From a virus, in IMG/VR virus record IMGVR_UViG_3300045902_000078, positions 1-25,481 of that record: 25,481 bases of DNA. One strand, given 5' to 3'. Position numbers and translations under genes: made by a program. Below the pieces are notes generated by a model. The model was not told where the DNA came from and did no database searches. It saw only the letters and a list, made by a program, of their open reading frames with translations. This document shows positions 1-5,838 of this stretch, one piece after another; position 1 is the first letter of the stretch, and each line of letters starts with the position of its first letter.

Positions 1-240
1 TGCAACAGAACGCGGTTCGAGTCAAGTAGCTTGATGAGACATGGTTAATGGTTATAGTTAATGATGTGCTACTGATGAGGGCAGTGTTAACCTTATCTCT
101 TAAGGCTAATAGACTGTTAACGTTCAGCTTTTGTTAACCATATCGGGTAACCTTAAGGAACATGGTTAATTTTGCGTTGACATTAGGGAAAAGTTAACCC
201 TAATTCGTAAGGTTAACGGTGATACCCTGTTAACCATGGC
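1..240. promoter_or_regulatory. GTTAAC/GGTTAA operator-like repeat cluster
   Basis: This AT-rich, gene-free stretch contains six exact copies of the palindrome GTTAAC (86, 116, 133, 193, 212, 229) and several one-base variants (43-49, 146-152, 164-170) on both strands. The shared longer form is RTTAACCATA. The same motif recurs at 17111-17120 and 18069-18079 beside late promoters. Repeats of this density upstream of a gene operon suggest binding sites for a phage regulator or replication initiator. The binding protein is not identified. No coding sequence is supported here. Confidence 0.6.
177..206 (+). promoter_or_regulatory. sigma70-like promoter with an operator motif in its spacer
   Basis: A perfect -35 box TTGACA (177-182) is followed after 18 bp by TAATTC (201-206). 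The repeat GTTAACCC (193-200) lies inside the spacer, the same arrangement as in the capsid promoter at 18062. It would read toward the early genes. The -10 box is imperfect, so the call is moderate. Confidence 0.35.
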
Positions 241-331
241 CGTTGACCCTCCCCGGTAGGGTAAACGGTTTCTTGATGAGGGGGAGGGCATACATGTCCC
301 CCCACCCCTGTCCGTGACCCATTTTAGAGCC

Positions 332-508
332 AAAAATTACCCCCAAAATATTGATTTTCCCTAGAAAAATGTGAAAAAACTGGTTTTTTGGGCAAAAATC
401 GTTAAAAATCACGTACTTAGGAGAAAAATCGTGAAAAAAGGGGCTTTCTGAGCGAATTTTGTTGCAAATGGCCAAAAAAGGGTCCAATATGGTCAAAATC
501 AGCGAAAA
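332..508. other. phased A/T-tract array (predicted curved DNA)
   Basis: Runs of four to six A or T begin at 332, 345, 355, 365, 374, 384, 394, 404, 424, 434, 474, 495 and 505, almost all on one 10-bp register with a few empty positions. A-tracts in phase with the helical repeat are the classic cause of intrinsic DNA bending. The array lies between the GTTAAC cluster and the first gene, so it could act as a promoter upstream element, a protein-wrapping site or part of a replication origin. No credible gene lies in it. Confidence 0.6.
462..490 (+). promoter_or_regulatory. possible early promoter
   Basis: TTGCAA (462-467) and CAATAT (485-490) are separated by 17 bp directly downstream of the A-tract array, which could serve as an UP-type element. 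It would start the transcript of the early operon about 60 bp before the first gene. Both boxes are imperfect. Confidence 0.25.
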
Positions 509-537
509 GGAGCGTGTAGCATATCCGCGAAGCTCCT
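508..537 (+). other. leader inverted repeat
   Basis: AGGAGC (508-513) can pair with GCTCCT (532-537) across an 18-base loop in the leader of the first gene. The second arm lies just upstream of that gene's AAAGGAG site (549-555). It could influence translation of the first gene. No U-run follows, so it is not a terminator. Confidence 0.25.
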
Positions 538-561
538 GCTTTCATCAGAAAGGAGCAAAAA

Positions 562-963
562 TTGGCCATCACACGTCAAAAAGCGCAGGAATGGGCTATC
601 CAGCACGAAATCGAGCTTGAAATCACCGAGTTTTCCAAAAGGTACACGAATCACGACCCCTTGGGAGTATATCACGACCCCTTGGGAGTATATCACGGGC
701 GCTCGGGCATCAATCATGTGCATGCCTACACGAAAACCAGTGAGGTCTTCGGCGGCATCGAGCTTCACAACATGAATGTATGGGATTGCGACTGTGCCGT
801 GGCGATAAACTGGACAGACGTGCTGGCCGACCTCTGTGACCACATGCCGGTCCCATGCCCCTTCTGTCTCGCCAACGGCGGCAGCGGGTGTGAGGTCTGC
901 GATGAACCGAACGATAGCGAGGGCTCAGAGTCATGCGGACATCATTCGCAGTCACCTGCGTGA
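562..963 (+). CDS. hypothetical protein with a Cys-rich C-terminal zinc-knuckle-like segment
   Basis: The function is not recognised. The start is TTG, chosen because AAAGGAG (549-555) sits six bases upstream and no ATG fits as well. The 133-residue product has two tandem HDPLGVY units (about residues 31-44) produced by a 21-bp DNA duplication. A C-terminal segment around residues 99-113 holds two CxxC pairs, PCPFC and CEVC, which could bind zinc. The first part resembles a DNA- or RNA-binding helix only loosely. It is the first gene of the early run, and its 3' end overlaps a possible small gene at 902. Confidence 0.7.
   Translation: MAITRQKAQEWAIQHEIELEITEFSKRYTNHDPLGVYHDPLGVYHGRSGINHVHAYTKTSEVFGGIELHNMNVWDCDCAVAINWTDVLADLCDHMPVPCPFCLANGGSGCEVCDEPNDSEGSESCGHHSQSPA
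651..692 (+). repeat. perfect 21-bp tandem duplication inside a gene
   Basis: Positions 651-671 and 672-692 are identical 21-bp units, and a partial third begins at 693. The unit length is a multiple of three, so the reading frame is kept and seven residues are duplicated. This is typical of a recent slippage event. Confidence 0.9.
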
Positions 964-1027
964 GTCTCAGGACATTCTCGACTCCGTGGCCACCAAGGTC
1001 ATGAAGGGGTTGTCATCATTGTCATAA
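902..1027 (+). CDS. possible small helical protein (41 aa)
   Basis: An ATG at 902 opens a frame to TAA at 1025-1027, giving a 41-residue charged, helix-favouring peptide. It overlaps the last 62 bases of the preceding gene in another frame. No clear Shine-Dalgarno site is visible, so translation would depend on coupling. It otherwise fills the gap before the 1040 gene. The longer upstream start at 836 has no support. Confidence 0.4.
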   Translation: MNRTIARAQSHADIIRSHLRESQDILDSVATKVMKGLSSLS

Positions 1028-1039
1028 GAGGTTTCTGAT

Positions 1040-1234
1040 ATGGCTAAAGATTTTCGGAAAGCAGAGATAGTGGTTGAATCCGGTATTTCTTTCGAGGTGT
1101 TCCCCGCCATCAATGAGAACGTCTTCAGCAAACGTATGAAGCAGGATTTCATTGGTCACGGGTTTGAGTACAATGCTCAGAAGAAGCGTTGGCAGCGGCG
1201 GAAATCCGATTCTTTCGGGATGGACATTACATAA
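1040..1234 (+). CDS. hypothetical small basic protein (64 aa)
   Basis: The ATG at 1040 is preceded by AAGAGGT at a normal distance. The product is a small protein with a Lys/Arg-rich C-terminal half. The pattern of hydrophobic residues, including FEVFPAINENVF, looks like a small alpha-beta fold. No family is recognised. It is followed 12 bases later by the next gene with a perfect TAAGGAGG site, so it belongs to the same transcript. Confidence 0.7.
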   Translation: MAKDFRKAEIVVESGISFEVFPAINENVFSKRMKQDFIGHGFEYNAQKKRWQRRKSDSFGMDIT

Positions 1235-1246
1235 GGAGGTTTTGAG

Positions 1247-1492
1247 ATGGATGATTTCGAACTCGACTACTACTGGGATGATGAGGGCAACCCCATTGAG
1301 CGTGTCAGCCGGGTATGGGCTGGTGGGGTTCGGTGGACGCCGAGACCAGCTATCCGGTTCGGGAAGAAGAAGCAGCGGTTCATTCAGGAGTACGTGGACA
1401 TGTCTACGGCTGGATTGGCCCTCTTCCTGCAATGCCACCTTGTGAGTAAGGAGAAGATAAATGGCCGTGATTACAGTCTATCAGGCCATTGA
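1247..1492 (+). CDS. hypothetical protein (81 aa)
   Basis: A perfect TAAGGAGG site precedes the ATG at 1247. The N-terminus is strongly acidic (MDDFELDYYWDDEG) and the middle is basic, including a KKKQR patch near residue 40. No known domain is recognised. The last 32 bases overlap the start of the next gene, a common arrangement in this operon. Confidence 0.7.
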   Translation: MDDFELDYYWDDEGNPIERVSRVWAGGVRWTPRPAIRFGKKKQRFIQEYVDMSTAGLALFLQCHLVSKEKINGRDYSLSGH

Positions 1493-1694
1493 TGGCAAGG
1501 TTTTCTTGAACCGCAATGACGCACTGGCGTATGACGCTGCTATCTTGCGGCGGGAGCGGCTTGTGGCTCACTTCAGGACACACAAGGCTCTGTTGACCGA
1601 CACGGGCAGGCTCCGGGACATGGTGCCACTTACCGAGGTCGTGGAGTGCCTTGTGAATGATGCACTCATCGTGCGGACTCAGGTGCTGGTTTGA
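1461..1694 (+). CDS. hypothetical protein (77 aa)
   Basis: The start is the ATG at 1461, with AAGGAG upstream inside the end of the previous gene. The N-terminus, with FLNRNDALAYDA near residues 15-26, has the form of small phage proteins in which a strand pair precedes a helix. No function can be assigned. Its TGA stop overlaps the TTG start of the next gene (sequence TTTGA at 1690-1694), implying translational coupling. Confidence 0.75.
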   Translation: MAVITVYQAIDGKVFLNRNDALAYDAAILRRERLVAHFRTHKALLTDTGRLRDMVPLTEVVECLVNDALIVRTQVLV

Positions 1695-1870
1695 AAACCA
1701 TTGACGAGCAGGAAGATGCGATGTATGAGCAGGGTCTTGACTTCTGCTTCACATGTCGCGGGTGGTTTCCTTATGATACGCTTTGCCAGAACAAGTTCGA
1801 CTGCTCGCGGTACTGGCTGAACATCGACCCGAAGTTTTTCATCGACAAACAACCAAAGGAGACGAAATGA
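1691..1870 (+). CDS. small four-cysteine protein (59 aa), putative zinc-binding
   Basis: This short frame begins at TTG 1691, overlapping the previous stop, and ends at TGA 1868-1870, overlapping the next ATG by ATGA. Such end-to-end coupling supports it as a gene. The product has CFTC at residues 19-22 and further cysteines at 32 and 38, a spacing that could coordinate one zinc ion. No family is recognised. Its C-terminal codons contain the AAGGAGA site used by the next gene. Confidence 0.65.
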   Translation: MKTIDEQEDAMYEQGLDFCFTCRGWFPYDTLCQNKFDCSRYWLNIDPKFFIDKQPKETK

Positions 1871-2190
1871 CGACCATCTATATCTCGGAAGACGTTGGTG
1901 GGACCACCACCGCTGCTCCGACCGAAGCTGCCGCCAAGGTCATTGCCAAGGCCGCGCACGACATCGAAGGTGGCTCCTACCGTGTCATGAAGGTCGAGCT
2001 TGCCAAGCTCGGCACCCGCGAACTTCTGTGTGCCCTCTACAACAACGAGACGACCAAGTTCGTCGGCACCAAGGAGGTCATCTACACGGCCCCGGCTCAG
2101 CGCGGTCGCAAGGCCAAGGTCGAAGAGCCCGAGGAAGCTCCCGAAGGAAATCCCGAAGGAAATCCCGAAGAAGACTTCAGCGACATCTGA
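1867..2190 (+). CDS. hypothetical protein with an acidic repeat tail (107 aa)
   Basis: The ATG at 1867 follows AAAGGAGA at ideal spacing, so it is preferred over upstream in-frame starts. The body (residues 1-75) is an alpha-beta-like domain containing a RVMKVELAKLGTRELL segment. The tail is basic, then very acidic, with a duplicated EGNP unit near residues 95-102 from a 12-bp DNA repeat. The acidic end could be a protein-interaction tail or DNA mimic. This is inference only. Confidence 0.75.
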   Translation: MTTIYISEDVGGTTTAAPTEAAAKVIAKAAHDIEGGSYRVMKVELAKLGTRELLCALYNNETTKFVGTKEVIYTAPAQRGRKAKVEEPEEAPEGNPEGNPEEDFSDI

Positions 2191-2197
2191 GGGTATC

Positions 2198-2365
2198 ATG
2201 GTCGCTCCTGAACTGCGTTCCCGTGCGCGCCGGTACGGCTACACCGGCAAGTCCAAGGAAGAGATGCTGGCCGACCTCACCACTGAAGGTGATGTTGGCA
2301 CAGCGCTTGCTCTGTCCAGTGAGTGGGAGCGCGCTGCTTCCACTTTGAAACACAAGGAGAAGTGA
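2198..2365 (+). CDS. hypothetical small protein (55 aa)
   Basis: The ATG at 2198 follows a GAGGG site and lies eight bases after the previous stop. The 55-residue product is mostly helical and charged, beginning MVAPELRSRARRYGYTGKSK. Its TGA overlaps the ATG of the next gene (TGATG at 2363-2367), so the two are probably translationally coupled. Longer frames starting near 2000 run inside the previous gene and are not credible. The function is unknown. Confidence 0.65.
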   Translation: MVAPELRSRARRYGYTGKSKEEMLADLTTEGDVGTALALSSEWERAASTLKHKEK

Positions 2366-2895
2366 TGGCTAAGTATGACCACGGCGGCGGGTGTGCATGT
2401 GGGCTCTCGCGTTTCTGCGACTGTTCACAGTCCACGGCTCAGGACCGCAAGGACCGCGAAGCCTACGACCGCATGTATGGCAAGAAGGAGAAGCCGGTGA
2501 CCACCTATCCAGACCAGCGTGAGGACCTTCATCGTCTCAAGGTGCGCGGCGTCCGCAAGTTCGATGACAGGGTGGCCTGCATAGAGTTCCTGTCCATGAC
2601 CAAGGGTGTTTCTTCTATGGACATGGCCACCGGCAACCACATTGTGGAGTTCTATGTGGCCAATGACATGCACCGGGACTATCTCGTCAACGTCTGGCAG
2701 CCGGGGATGCCCTATGAGCCGGGTCCCGCCACGGCCAAGGTCGAGTTCGACAAGGAAGAAATCATCTTCCTTTCCACCATGGTTGATGGGCTCATCGAGT
2801 CTCTCAAAAAGACCATGCCAGATGTTGCGATGCCGCCTGTGGCAGGTGCCGTCCAGAAGAAGCTCGCCATGTTCAGGAAGGAGATGGACAAGTGA
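2365..2895 (+). CDS. hypothetical protein with an N-terminal Cys cluster (176 aa)
   Basis: The start at 2365 is set by AAGGAG at 2354-2359 and by the TGATG overlap. The first 25 residues hold four cysteines (CACGLSRFCDC), suggesting a small metal site. The rest looks like a mixed alpha-beta domain with no motif that I recognise. A C-terminal helix (about residues 155-176) is Lys-rich. It continues directly into the next gene by a GTGA overlap at 2892. Confidence 0.75.
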   Translation: MAKYDHGGGCACGLSRFCDCSQSTAQDRKDREAYDRMYGKKEKPVTTYPDQREDLHRLKVRGVRKFDDRVACIEFLSMTKGVSSMDMATGNHIVEFYVANDMHRDYLVNVWQPGMPYEPGPATAKVEFDKEEIIFLSTMVDGLIESLKKTMPDVAMPPVAGAVQKKLAMFRKEMDK

Positions 2896-3134
2896 CCTAT
2901 TTCGTTGCAAGGACGGCGTTCACTTCATTGTGGGAACGTTTCATGCTGGCACTGACCAGCAAGTGGAAGATTGTCGAGTATGGTGATGGCGATTTCGTCA
3001 TCTACGAGAACATGGGACTCTTCGGCTACACGAAGTCTCATGCCACATCATCTTTTGACGCTGCTTGCGCGTGGTGCGACAAGCAGGTTGCGGACTCGAA
3101 GGTCAAGAGTGTTACCTACGTGATAGTAGACTGA
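2892..3134 (+). CDS. hypothetical protein (80 aa)
   Basis: The GTG start at 2892 overlaps the upstream TGA, and AAGGAG lies about ten bases upstream. The N-terminal 25 residues are amphipathic with aromatic residues. The centre (WKIVEYGDGDFVIYENMGLFGY) predicts a beta-hairpin. A downstream CAWC pair is at about residues 58-61. No family is recognised. A 49-base gap with no gene separates it from the next start. Confidence 0.7.
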   Translation: MTYFVARTAFTSLWERFMLALTSKWKIVEYGDGDFVIYENMGLFGYTKSHATSSFDAACAWCDKQVADSKVKSVTYVIVD

Positions 3135-3183
3135 CTGGCATCGTGATTGACATCTGACCGCAACTGTAGCAAAGGAGGACATC

Positions 3184-3315
3184 ATGCTTAAGCCGCCCCG
3201 TCATTTCTACGGATAGACCATTGAGAAGTCGAGGAAGACGCAGTCGGAAACCTTCTTCCTTCTTCTCGCCGTTCTGTCTCCCCTCACTGGCCTCCTTGCC
3301 TATACCTTTTGGTGA
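3184..3315 (+). pseudogene. small membrane protein gene interrupted by an in-frame TAG
   Basis: AAAGGAGGACATC precedes ATG 3184, one of the best ribosome binding sites in the window, yet codon 11 is TAG (3214-3216). Past it, the same frame stays open for 32 codons and encodes a credible transmembrane segment (FFLLLAVLSPLTGLLAYTFW) ending at TGA 3313-3315. The next gene starts eight bases later. Either this is a recent nonsense mutation in a 43-codon membrane protein gene, or the TAG is suppressed. No good restart codon lies after the TAG. Confidence 0.55.
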
Positions 3316-3322
3316 GCGTGTC

Positions 3323-3544
3323 ATGAACCGCGCTGCCGCCATCATCCACACCAATCTCCTTCTGCACATCAGCTTAGGCACCCTCAGCATGGCTGAGTGC
3401 CTGAAAGTCGTCAAAGACTACCTTGAGTCCAAGGGTGCGAAGGTGTTGTCTGACCTGCCGGTCAGTGAGACCCTTGATGCGGCGGTCGAGATATGCAAGC
3501 GAATGAATGATGCCGCTGAAGCGAGAAGGAATGCAAGGTCATGA
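3323..3544 (+). CDS. hypothetical helical protein (73 aa)
   Basis: The ATG at 3323 lies after GGTGAG, eight bases beyond the stop of the amber-interrupted gene. The product is rich in Ala and Leu with predicted helices throughout. Its last residues, NDAAEARRNARS, are strongly basic. No family is recognised. The TGA stop overlaps the ATG of the next gene (ATGA at 3541-3544). A longer frame from 3221 would run through the upstream frame and has no ribosome binding site. Confidence 0.65.
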   Translation: MNRAAAIIHTNLLLHISLGTLSMAECLKVVKDYLESKGAKVLSDLPVSETLDAAVEICKRMNDAAEARRNARS

Positions 3545-3708
3545 AGAAGATTGAGTGGAGTCTTTCTATCGGATTGGTCGGCTGTCGATTGACCGGCGAG
3601 TTCGAGGTCGATGACGATGTGACCGAGTTCGAGCTTGAAGAGTGGGTTCGTGATGAGGTCATGCAGCGCGTCGAGTGGAACTACACTGTCGATGGAGAAG
3701 CAGCGTGA
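3541..3708 (+). CDS. hypothetical small acidic protein (55 aa)
   Basis: The start at 3541 overlaps the previous stop, with AAGG upstream. The product alternates a strand pair (IEWSLSIGLVGCRLTGEFEV) with an acidic helix (EFELEEWVRDEV). It is a compact pattern like other small phage proteins, but I cannot name a family. The 3' end holds GGAGAA, which serves the GTG start at 3705. The GTGA overlap ties it to the next, amber-interrupted frame. Confidence 0.65.
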   Translation: MKKIEWSLSIGLVGCRLTGEFEVDDDVTEFELEEWVRDEVMQRVEWNYTVDGEAA

Positions 3709-3878
3709 ACAGCTACTAGTTCTTTGCCGAGCGCAAGAAGCTGCCGCCCGTGCTCACCCGGCTCATATCGGACAAGTTCGCCACCGTCATCAGCAATGAG
3801 GGCGGCAAGTTGCATACCTTTGTCGGCTTTCTGCCGGAGAATTGGTGGGTCAACCAGTGCAGGAGCAAGACATCATGA
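3705..3878 (+). pseudogene. small gene interrupted by an in-frame TAG at codon 5
   Basis: GTG 3705 overlaps the preceding TGA and has GGAGAA five to eight bases upstream, but its fifth codon is TAG (3717-3719). The frame then runs open to TGA 3876-3878, which overlaps the next gene's ATG by ATGA, exactly as an intact gene in this operon would. The encoded 57-codon product would be basic, then end in a WW-containing segment. It is the second such case within about 500 bases. It may be a nonsense mutation or a suppressed amber. Confidence 0.55.
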
Positions 3879-4294
3879 CCAATGACTTCCCGTCCATCCT
3901 GAACTATTCCGAGTCCAAGGTGTCCCGGAAGCGGATAATCCAGAATCGGAACATGGACGGCCCACACCTCATCCGGGTCAGCGATTACATCCGCTATGAG
4001 GAAGGCTCAGACGAGCCCTACGCGACCATCATCGTCAACCGGCTACCAATCCTTCGGACAACGAAGAAGGGCGTGTGGGTGCGCGGTGAGGACTACAGGG
4101 AACGTTTCGTGCTGACCGGCGCGAACAAGTACAACAAACGCTACGCCTACGAGAAGCTGGAAGATGCGTTGCACTCCTACAAGTGCCGGAAGGGCTGGCA
4201 GAAGGTTCACGGCGAGCGCACCATCAAACATGCTGGCATTGGCATGGAGCTTGCAGAGATGCTGAAGGCTGAGATGGAGAAAGAGACGGCATGA
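3875..4294 (+). CDS. hypothetical protein (139 aa)
   Basis: The ATG at 3875 has AGGAGC upstream and overlaps the stop of the interrupted gene, so it is preferred over the in-frame TTG at 3842. The product is basic, with RKRIIQNRN at about residues 18-26 and RTTKKGVWVRGEDYRERF in the centre, and could bind nucleic acid. No domain is recognised with confidence. It ends with ATGA into the phosphoribosyltransferase-like gene, so the two are likely co-translated. Confidence 0.7.
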   Translation: MTNDFPSILNYSESKVSRKRIIQNRNMDGPHLIRVSDYIRYEEGSDEPYATIIVNRLPILRTTKKGVWVRGEDYRERFVLTGANKYNKRYAYEKLEDALHSYKCRKGWQKVHGERTIKHAGIGMELAEMLKAEMEKETA

Positions 4295-4626
4295 ATCTGA
4301 TTTCCGAACATGAGTTCTATCTGGAGCTTGTCGAGCGCCTTTATCATCAACCACGGCAGGACTGTAATTTTGTGACCGGCCCCGGCAGGTCCGGCGCGCT
4401 CATGTCGGTCTACGTCTCGCACCTGACCGGCATCCCCTTTCTCCCCTACGGCGAGATGCCCTACAGCACTGGCCGGGTGCTCATCGTGGATACCGCGCGC
4501 AAAACCGGCGCGACCATGCGCAAGGCCATGCGCAAATACGCTGACATGAACCCTATTGAACTGGTGCTCTATGAAGAGCCACCGCGTGTAACATTCTGGT
4601 ACGAAGGGAGAAGGTTCCATGAGTGA
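4291..4626 (+). CDS. phosphoribosyltransferase-like protein
   Basis: The 111-residue product carries the type I phosphoribosyltransferase signature VLIVDTARKTGAT at residues 63-75, the loop that binds the PRPP 5-phosphate and ribose. Upstream, VTGPGRSGALMSV (28-40) matches the PPi-binding loop region. The length is short for the family, whose enzymes usually exceed 150 residues, so the hood is missing. Such enzymes transfer phosphoribose to a base or nucleotide precursor. A phage copy could serve nucleotide salvage, NAD metabolism or modification of a target. The substrate cannot be told. ATGA overlaps mark both gene boundaries. Confidence 0.65.
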   Translation: MNLISEHEFYLELVERLYHQPRQDCNFVTGPGRSGALMSVYVSHLTGIPFLPYGEMPYSTGRVLIVDTARKTGATMRKAMRKYADMNPIELVLYEEPPRVTFWYEGRRFHE

Positions 4627-4861
4627 AGAATATGACAATGGCTACAATGATGGTTATGACGAGGGCTACTCTGACGGCGAGTTCACGACACAGAAAGCCA
4701 TCGGTGAGGCATTCACAGCCATCCACAAGTGGCTGGAAGAGCGCGGCGTCCTGAAGTGGGAAGACCACCCGGACGGGCTCAACGCGGATGACCTCATGGA
4801 ACTCATCTATGAGCATGAGCGCTCGCTGGTGCTCAAGGCCAAGCAGTCGGTGACGCACTGA
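4619..4861 (+). CDS. hypothetical acidic protein with GY-rich repeats (80 aa)
   Basis: The ATG at 4619 overlaps the end of the phosphoribosyltransferase-like gene and follows GGGAGAAGG. The N-terminus holds four short GY/D repeats (NGYNDGYDEGYSDG, residues 7-20). Such Asp/Gly/Tyr repeats are common at the ends of small phage proteins and may bind metal or form a flexible tether. A helical domain follows. The function is unknown. The stop overlaps the next ATG (TGATG). Confidence 0.7.
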   Translation: MSEEYDNGYNDGYDEGYSDGEFTTQKAIGEAFTAIHKWLEERGVLKWEDHPDGLNADDLMELIYEHERSLVLKAKQSVTH

Positions 4862-5094
4862 TGACCCCCGAGGACCGCAATCTCATGTCGGCCATGATGT
4901 CGTTCGCTTCGGCTGCCGCGAGCTACGCCGAGGTCTTGGCGCGGCATGAAGGCCGTGAGCCTACGATGTTTCATGACATCACAATTCGTGTTGGTCGTAT
5001 CCACGATGAAGTCATCATTGATGGCATGAAGGTACTCGACCAGAACCTGAACACCGTATCCACTGGAGGATGCTATGGGCACCCACTCGGATGA
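4861..5094 (+). CDS. hypothetical protein (77 aa)
   Basis: It starts at ATG 4861 through a TGATG junction. A helical N-terminal half (MMSFASAAASYAEVLARHEG) is followed by strands (HDITIRVGRIHDEVIIDG). The last 20 bases overlap the next gene, whose ribosome binding site GGAGG lies within this coding region. No family is recognised. Confidence 0.65.
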   Translation: MTPEDRNLMSAMMSFASAAASYAEVLARHEGREPTMFHDITIRVGRIHDEVIIDGMKVLDQNLNTVSTGGCYGHPLG

Positions 5095-5353
5095 TTTCGA
5101 GTTTGCGGCGTGGGCTCTGAAGCAGGGTAAGTTCAAGTGGAACACGTCCAAGCGCACGGCTGAGTTCCTTCTTGCTCAGCCATGGAGGGGAGGGCTCGTG
5201 GCACACAGCAATGGCTACGACCTGCTGGCGGTTGACCTCTACGAGCTTCTGCGTCTGTCTGAGCCCGAAGCATGGTCCACGTATTGCGCCATGGAAGAGG
5301 ACTACTGGGAAACGAAATCTCGCCTTGACGATGCGCGCGGAAAGAGGTACTGA
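5075..5353 (+). CDS. hypothetical protein (92 aa)
   Basis: The start is the ATG at 5075 with TGGAGGA upstream. The product contains two predicted helices and a C-terminal charged helix (YWETKSRLDDARGKRY). No motif is recognised. It is the last gene before a 122-base gap that holds the tRNA-like element, so it may end a sub-operon. A small CCCC/GGGG hairpin (5365-5378) follows the stop. Confidence 0.7.
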   Translation: MGTHSDDFEFAAWALKQGKFKWNTSKRTAEFLLAQPWRGGLVAHSNGYDLLAVDLYELLRLSEPEAWSTYCAMEEDYWETKSRLDDARGKRY

Positions 5354-5364
5354 AAAAACTGCGT

Positions 5365-5378
5365 CCCCTTGTTAGGGG
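5365..5378 (+). other. small hairpin after a gene, before the tRNA-like element
   Basis: CCCC (5365-5368) and GGGG (5375-5378) pair around a TTGTTA loop. There is no U-run after it, so it is not a standard terminator. It might help separate the upstream mRNA from the tRNA-like sequence. Confidence 0.3.
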
Positions 5379-5384
5379 CAGGAG

Positions 5385-5456
5385 ACCGAGGTAGTTTAAC
5401 GTCAGAACAGGTGGGCATTGCCCGCGTCGGTGTAGGTAAAATTCCAACCCTCGGTA
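5385..5456 (+). tRNA. degenerate tRNA-like element (72 nt)
   Basis: The segment folds with exact tRNA spacing. It has a 7-bp acceptor stem (ACCGAGG 5385-5391 with CCTCGGT 5449-5455), a 4-bp D stem (GTTT/GAAC), an anticodon stem with 4 of 5 pairs (GGTGG/CCGCG), a five-base variable region and a T stem with 4 of 5 pairs. T8, A14, A21 and A26 are kept. It lacks the D-loop GG, T33 and the TTC of the T loop (TAAAATT), and no CCA is encoded. The formal anticodon is ATT. It is either a decayed tRNA gene or a tRNA mimic. Confidence 0.5.
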
Positions 5457-5475
5457 CATTTTTCAAAGGAAAGAC

Positions 5476-5838
5476 ATGGCTTACATCATCGACAAAGAGA
5501 CCAAGCTGTTCTGGAAGAGCTACGGCAAGGGTCTCACCAAGGACATGACAGAGGCGCATGAGTTCTCCGACAACGCGGCGCATTGTCTGCTACGGCTGTT
5601 CCATGATGAGGCATACATCATCGTGTTCGATCCTGCCGCTGGCGTGTGGAAGGAGCATCAATGGGCACCCGACCGCAAGAGCGCTCCGCTGCGGACGAAG
5701 TTCATGTGCGACAAGGAGCTTGTGTGGGTGGTACATGAGGGCATGTGGATGGCCACCGACAGGCAGAACCTCATCCTCGGTACGCTGCTCGTCTACAATA
5801 CCCCGACCCCGTTCAGACCGGATCCCATGGTCGCATGA
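5476..5838 (+). CDS. hypothetical protein (120 aa)
   Basis: The ATG at 5476 follows AAAGGAAAG, just after the tRNA-like element. The protein begins with a strand-rich segment that resembles small phage proteins describing a residue-by-residue field (IIDKETKLFWKSYGKG). A long aromatic-rich middle with several Trp residues follows. No catalytic motif is visible and the function is unknown. The stop overlaps the next start as ATGA. Confidence 0.7.
   Translation: MAYIIDKETKLFWKSYGKGLTKDMTEAHEFSDNAAHCLLRLFHDEAYIIVFDPAAGVWKEHQWAPDRKSAPLRTKFMCDKELVWVVHEGMWMATDRQNLILGTLLVYNTPTPFRPDPMVA

Noticed and set aside
230-496. 88-codon open frame on the minus strand
   Set aside because: It lies across the phased A-tracts, so its Phe- and Ile-rich content results from AT runs.
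3147-3175. TTGACA before the amber-interrupted gene
   Set aside because: No -10 box is present at 16-18 bp spacing, and the genes appear to be part of a longer transcript.
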